From positions 72,905-136,904 of the forward strand of contig CATWQC010000003.1 in the NCBI GenBank assembly GCA_958352845.1: DNA of 64,000 nt, in the 5' to 3' direction. The position numbers and the translations under genes are program-made. The notes beneath the pieces were generated by a model that made no database searches, had not been told where the DNA came from, and saw only the letters and a list, made by a program, of their open reading frames with translations. The DNA comes from an uncultured Collinsella sp. GTDB lineage: Bacteria > Actinomycetota > Coriobacteriia > Coriobacteriales > Coriobacteriaceae. Shown in pieces: positions 61,004 through 64,000 of the stretch (within the stretch, counting starts at the first letter, position 1; every line of letters begins with the position of its first letter).

Positions 61004-62347
61004 CTAGTTGGCCATGACGCCTTCGGTCCAGGCCTCGACGTCCTCGATGCGCAGGACGTTGGCGACCTCGGCCACGCAGTCGACGCTGGCAAGCTCGGCG
61101 GCGGCAGCCTGGACGTCCTTCTCGAGCGCGCGGTGCGTCAGGAAGATGACCGAGCAGGTATCGCTAGCGCCCGACTTGCCGTCCTCGACCTGGTTGATGA
61201 GCGAGATCGAGATGTTGTGCTTGGCAAAGATATCGACCGTCTCGGACAGGGCGCCCACGCGGTCGGCGACCTTCAGGCGCACATAGTACTTAGTCTGGAG
61301 CTCGTCCATGGGCTTAAAGGCGAGGTTGTGACCATAGGGCTCAATCTCGGGCAGCGGAGCCACGCCGCGGCTGATCTGCTCGGAGAGCGACAGGATATCG
61401 CCCACGACGGCGCTCGCGGTGGGGAAGGAGCCTGCGCCGGCACCGTAGAACATGGTCTCGCCCACGGCGTCGCCTACCACGTAGACAGCGTTCATGGCGC
61501 CGTTGACCTTGGCAAGCATGTGATCGGTGGGGATCAGCGTGGGGTGCACGCGAACGTCGACGCCGGCGTCGGTGTTGCGGGCGATGCCGAGCAGCTTAAT
61601 GGTGTAGCCGAGCTCGCGGGCCTGGGCGATGTCCTCGGCGCCGATGGTGCGAATACCCTGCTGGTACACATCATCGGTGGTCACGCGGGTGCCAAAGCCG
61701 ATGGAGGCGAGGATGGCCGTCTTGCTGGCGGCGTCGAAGCCGTCGACGTCGGCGGACGGGTCGGCCTCGGCGTAGCCCTTGGCCTGGGCGTCGGCGAGCA
61801 CGTCGGCGTAATCGGCGCCCTCGGCGTCCATGCGCGACAGGATGTAGTTGGTGGTGCCGTTGAGAATGCCGGCGATGGTCAGGATCTTGTTGCCCACCAA
61901 GTCGTGCTCGAGCGTGCTCACGATGGGGATGCCGCCGCCGCAGCTGGCCTCGCACTTAATCTGCACGCCGCATGCGCGCGCCTTCTCGGCGAGCGTCTCG
62001 ACATGACGGCCCAGCAGGGCCTTGTTGGCAGAGACGACGTGCTTGCCGTTCTCGAAGGCGGTGGTAAAGATCTCGGTCGCGGGGTGCTCGCCGCCGATCA
62101 GCTCGACGACGATGTCGACGGCGGGGTCGGTGACGACGTCGTGCCAGTCGCTCGTAAAGGCCTCACGCTCAATACCGGCTGCCTCGGCCTGCTCCCAAGC
62201 AAGCGCGCAGGCGCGGGTCAGCTTAAGGTCGATGCCGTAGGCTGCCAGGTACTCATCGTGGTGGCTCTTGATCAGACGGGCCACGCCGCCGCCGACGGTT
62301 CCCAGACCGATGAGGCCGACGTTCACGGTGCGCAGGGGTTCGCTCAT
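61004..62347 (-). CDS. hom: Homoserine dehydrogenase
   Basis: 447 residues from ATG 62347, with AGGAGC upstream. N-terminal NAD(P) site GLIGLGTVGGG, catalytic domain with SANKALL, CEASCGGGIPIVS, ILNGTTNYIL and ADPSADVDGFDAASK, and a C-terminal ACT domain (about 365-447) that allows feedback by threonine. It reduces aspartate semialdehyde to homoserine for threonine and methionine. The length fits the ACT-containing form. It is monocistronic here. Confidence 0.97.
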   Translation of the reverse strand: MSEPLRTVNVGLIGLGTVGGGVARLIKSHHDEYLAAYGIDLKLTRACALAWEQAEAAGIEREAFTSDWHDVVTDPAVDIVVELIGGEHPATEIFTTAFENGKHVVSANKALLGRHVETLAEKARACGVQIKCEASCGGGIPIVSTLEHDLVGNKILTIAGILNGTTNYILSRMDAEGADYADVLADAQAKGYAEADPSADVDGFDAASKTAILASIGFGTRVTTDDVYQQGIRTIGAEDIAQARELGYTIKLLGIARNTDAGVDVRVHPTLIPTDHMLAKVNGAMNAVYVVGDAVGETMFYGAGAGSFPTASAVVGDILSLSEQISRGVAPLPEIEPYGHNLAFKPMDELQTKYYVRLKVADRVGALSETVDIFAKHNISISLINQVEDGKSGASDTCSVIFLTHRALEKDVQAAAAELASVDCVAEVANVLRIEDVEAWTEGVMAN

Positions 62348-62600
62348 AGATAGCTCCTTCGTGCATCTTATGGATGGATTAACCGCTTAAAGGTTGAGTG
62401 CATTCTAGCGTGAACCGAGGGCGCGTGCTCGCCAGGCAACAGGAGTCGCACAAAACGGCACCCCCGAAACGCTGCGGAAACATTGGAAACACGCTCGCTA
62501 CAAACGAAACTCCGTAACAAACTGTCAACGTTTGCGCCATAAGGTTTGCCCCGTACCGCAAGACGGCCGCACCGCGGCCAGCGAAAAAAAGGGGGACACC

Positions 62601-63767
62601 ATGTTCAACATCAACAGCGCGCTCAGCCGTAGGAACTTTCTCGCCGGCGCCGCGGCGCTCGGCACCGCCGCCGCACTCGCTGGTTGCTCGTCGGGTGGCT
62701 CGGATGGCGGCTCCGCCGATGACGGCAAGACCTTCAAGATCGGTGTCATCGGCCCTCTGACCGGCGCCGCGGCAACCTATGGTGTTTCGGCCGAGAAGGG
62801 TGCCAAGCTCGCCGCCAAGGATTTCTCGACCAAGGATCTCAAGCTCTCGCTTAAGTCCGAGGACGATGTCGCCGACGGTGAGAAGGCCATCAACGCCTTC
62901 AATACCCTGTGCGACTGGGGCATGCAGGCACTCGTCGGCCCCGTCACGACTGGTGCCGCCGTCGCCGTCTCGGGCGAGATCGCTGACGATATGCTCATGG
63001 TCACGCCTTCGGCCTCGTCGCTCGACGTCACCAAGGATAAGACCACGGTCTTTCAGGTTTGCTTCACCGATCCCACCATGGGCGCCAGCGCCGCGAAGTT
63101 CTTGGCCGAGAAGTACGCGGATGCCAAGATCGCCCTGTTCTACAACTCCGGCGATACGTATAGCTCGGGCGTTGCCGACGCTTTTGCCGAGCAGGCCAAG
63201 GCGTCCAAGCTCGACATCGTCGATACCGAGACCTTTAAGGACGATTCCTCCACGAGCTTTACCAACCAGCTCACCAAGGCCAAGGAGGCCGGCGCCACGC
63301 TTATCTTTGCCCCGATCTACTACACGCCGGCGTCCGTTTTGCTCAAGAACGCCAAGGACATGGGCTACGACATGACGCTCATGGGTACCGACGGCATGGA
63401 CGGCCTGCTCTCTGTGGAGGGCTTCGATACCTCTCTTGCCGAGGGCGTACTGCTCATGACCCCGTTTTCGGCTGACGATGAGAAGAATGCCGACTTCGTC
63501 AAGGCCTATAAGGATGCCTACGACGAGACGCCCAACCAGTTTGCCGCCGACGCTTACGATTGCGTCCACGCCATCGCCGAGGCTATCGATAGGGCGGGGA
63601 TTGACATTTCGGCCGACGGTGCCGACATTGCCGGCGACCTTGCCAAGGCCATGCGCAAGATCAAGATCGAGGGCCTGACAGGCGAGCTGACGTGGAATGA
63701 CGAGGGCCAGGTCGAAAAGCCCGCCACAGCCTATGTGATCCAGGACGGCAAGTACATTGCCGCCTAA
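62601..63767 (+). CDS. Branched-chain amino acid-type ABC substrate-binding lipoprotein
   Basis: 388 residues from ATG 62601, with GGGGGA upstream. Residues 1-30 have twin arginines (SRRNFLAG, 10-11) and the lipobox LAGC with Cys29, so it is likely a Tat- or Sec-exported lipoprotein. The rest is a periplasmic-binding-protein type 1 fold of the LivJ/LivK family (FKIGVIGPLTGAAATYGVSAEKGAKLA, ALVGPVTTGAAVAV, PSASS, LAEKYADAKIALFYNSGDTYS). It binds leucine/isoleucine/valine or a similar amino acid; the permease genes probably follow just outside the window. Confidence 0.94.
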   Translation: MFNINSALSRRNFLAGAAALGTAAALAGCSSGGSDGGSADDGKTFKIGVIGPLTGAAATYGVSAEKGAKLAAKDFSTKDLKLSLKSEDDVADGEKAINAFNTLCDWGMQALVGPVTTGAAVAVSGEIADDMLMVTPSASSLDVTKDKTTVFQVCFTDPTMGASAAKFLAEKYADAKIALFYNSGDTYSSGVADAFAEQAKASKLDIVDTETFKDDSSTSFTNQLTKAKEAGATLIFAPIYYTPASVLLKNAKDMGYDMTLMGTDGMDGLLSVEGFDTSLAEGVLLMTPFSADDEKNADFVKAYKDAYDETPNQFAADAYDCVHAIAEAIDRAGIDISADGADIAGDLAKAMRKIKIEGLTGELTWNDEGQVEKPATAYVIQDGKYIAA

Positions 63768-64000
63768 GTGCGCATAAAGCGCGACCGGTGAGGCCGTTTT
63801 ATTCAGGGCAGGGACGCCTGTAACAGAACGGAAACATTACTTTCACACAATAAAGTGGCATTACTGCATAAAGTAATAGAAATACGCAGAACTATGGATA
63901 AATGAACAAAACAAAAGAAAAGTTGAAATAATCGCCACTTTTCTCAACTAAAGCGTCTACTATTTTGCGAACGCCGAACACGGCGAAGGATGGCCTGTCG
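63768..64000. other. AT-rich spacer at the window edge
   Basis: It contains small inverted repeats such as ATTACT-GCATAA-AGTAAT (about 63860) and AAAAGT...ACTTTT (about 63920-63945). The base composition is clearly lower in GC than the rest. No gene is seen; regulatory sequence for the next operon is likely. Confidence 0.5.

Overview
The window reads as a stretch of chromosome from a gut actinobacterium of the class Coriobacteriia, most likely Collinsella or a close relative. This is inferred from the high-GC, GTG-tolerant coding style, strong GGAGG-type ribosome sites, LAxTG-type (not LPxTG) cell-wall anchors, a DUF3516-like Ski2 helicase, a choloylglycine hydrolase-family enzyme and oxygen-sensitive metabolism (reverse rubrerythrin, lactate dehydrogenase/Etf). 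No 16S or other species marker is present, so the genus is a judgement.

Layout. 1-4458 (minus): two tandem copies of a beta-solenoid, wall-anchored surface protein and an NCS2 purine permease; a 15-codon fossil of the permease 3' end marks the duplication. 4652-9549: a peptide deformylase-like protein lacking its catalytic Glu, a bile-salt-hydrolase-family enzyme, Kup potassium uptake and a DMT exporter. 9668-15345: LysR regulator, an HTH-aminotransferase fusion behind three helically phased repeats, a second deformylase-like protein, an MFS exporter and a winged-helix/RGG-repeat protein. 15759-18818: vitamin B6 genes pdxT-pdxS with the divergent MocR regulator pdxR. 18891-24410: reverse rubrerythrin, alcohol and aldehyde dehydrogenases, a HIRAN protein, a 59-aa charged protein, a phosphoesterase and a YdjC/ChbG deacetylase. 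24549-35978: DUF2130 protein, Ski2-like helicase, TrmB, a methyltransferase, an XRE/DUF4097 pair, an Elp3-type tRNA enzyme and a spermidine-synthase-like protein.

36005-41623 (minus) holds a three-gene cassette of TerB-domain protein, P-loop ATPase and DEAD/DEAH helicase, matching the composition of the Shango anti-phage system. 41712-45753 (minus) holds a DUF554 membrane protein and an operon-like cluster of exported proteins including a small LAQTGD-anchored one. 46100-49725 encodes FAD-dependent lactate dehydrogenase, EtfB and a ferredoxin-fused EtfA, the composition of an electron-bifurcating lactate dehydrogenase. The rest is AzlCD, a KdgT-family permease, a diguanylate cyclase, a second DMT exporter, purL, a CPA2 antiporter, homoserine dehydrogenase and a Tat-type substrate-binding lipoprotein.

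No tRNA, rRNA, CRISPR array, transposase or recognisable riboswitch was seen. Intergenic spaces carry strong hairpin terminators, a family of short palindromic elements with GGGACA in the loop (four copies) and one larger 21-bp inverted repeat. The least ordinary items are the RGG-tailed winged-helix protein, the HTH-aminotransferase fusion with its phased operators, the two deformylase-like proteins with complementary active-site changes, the Shango-type cassette and the wall-anchored exported cluster.
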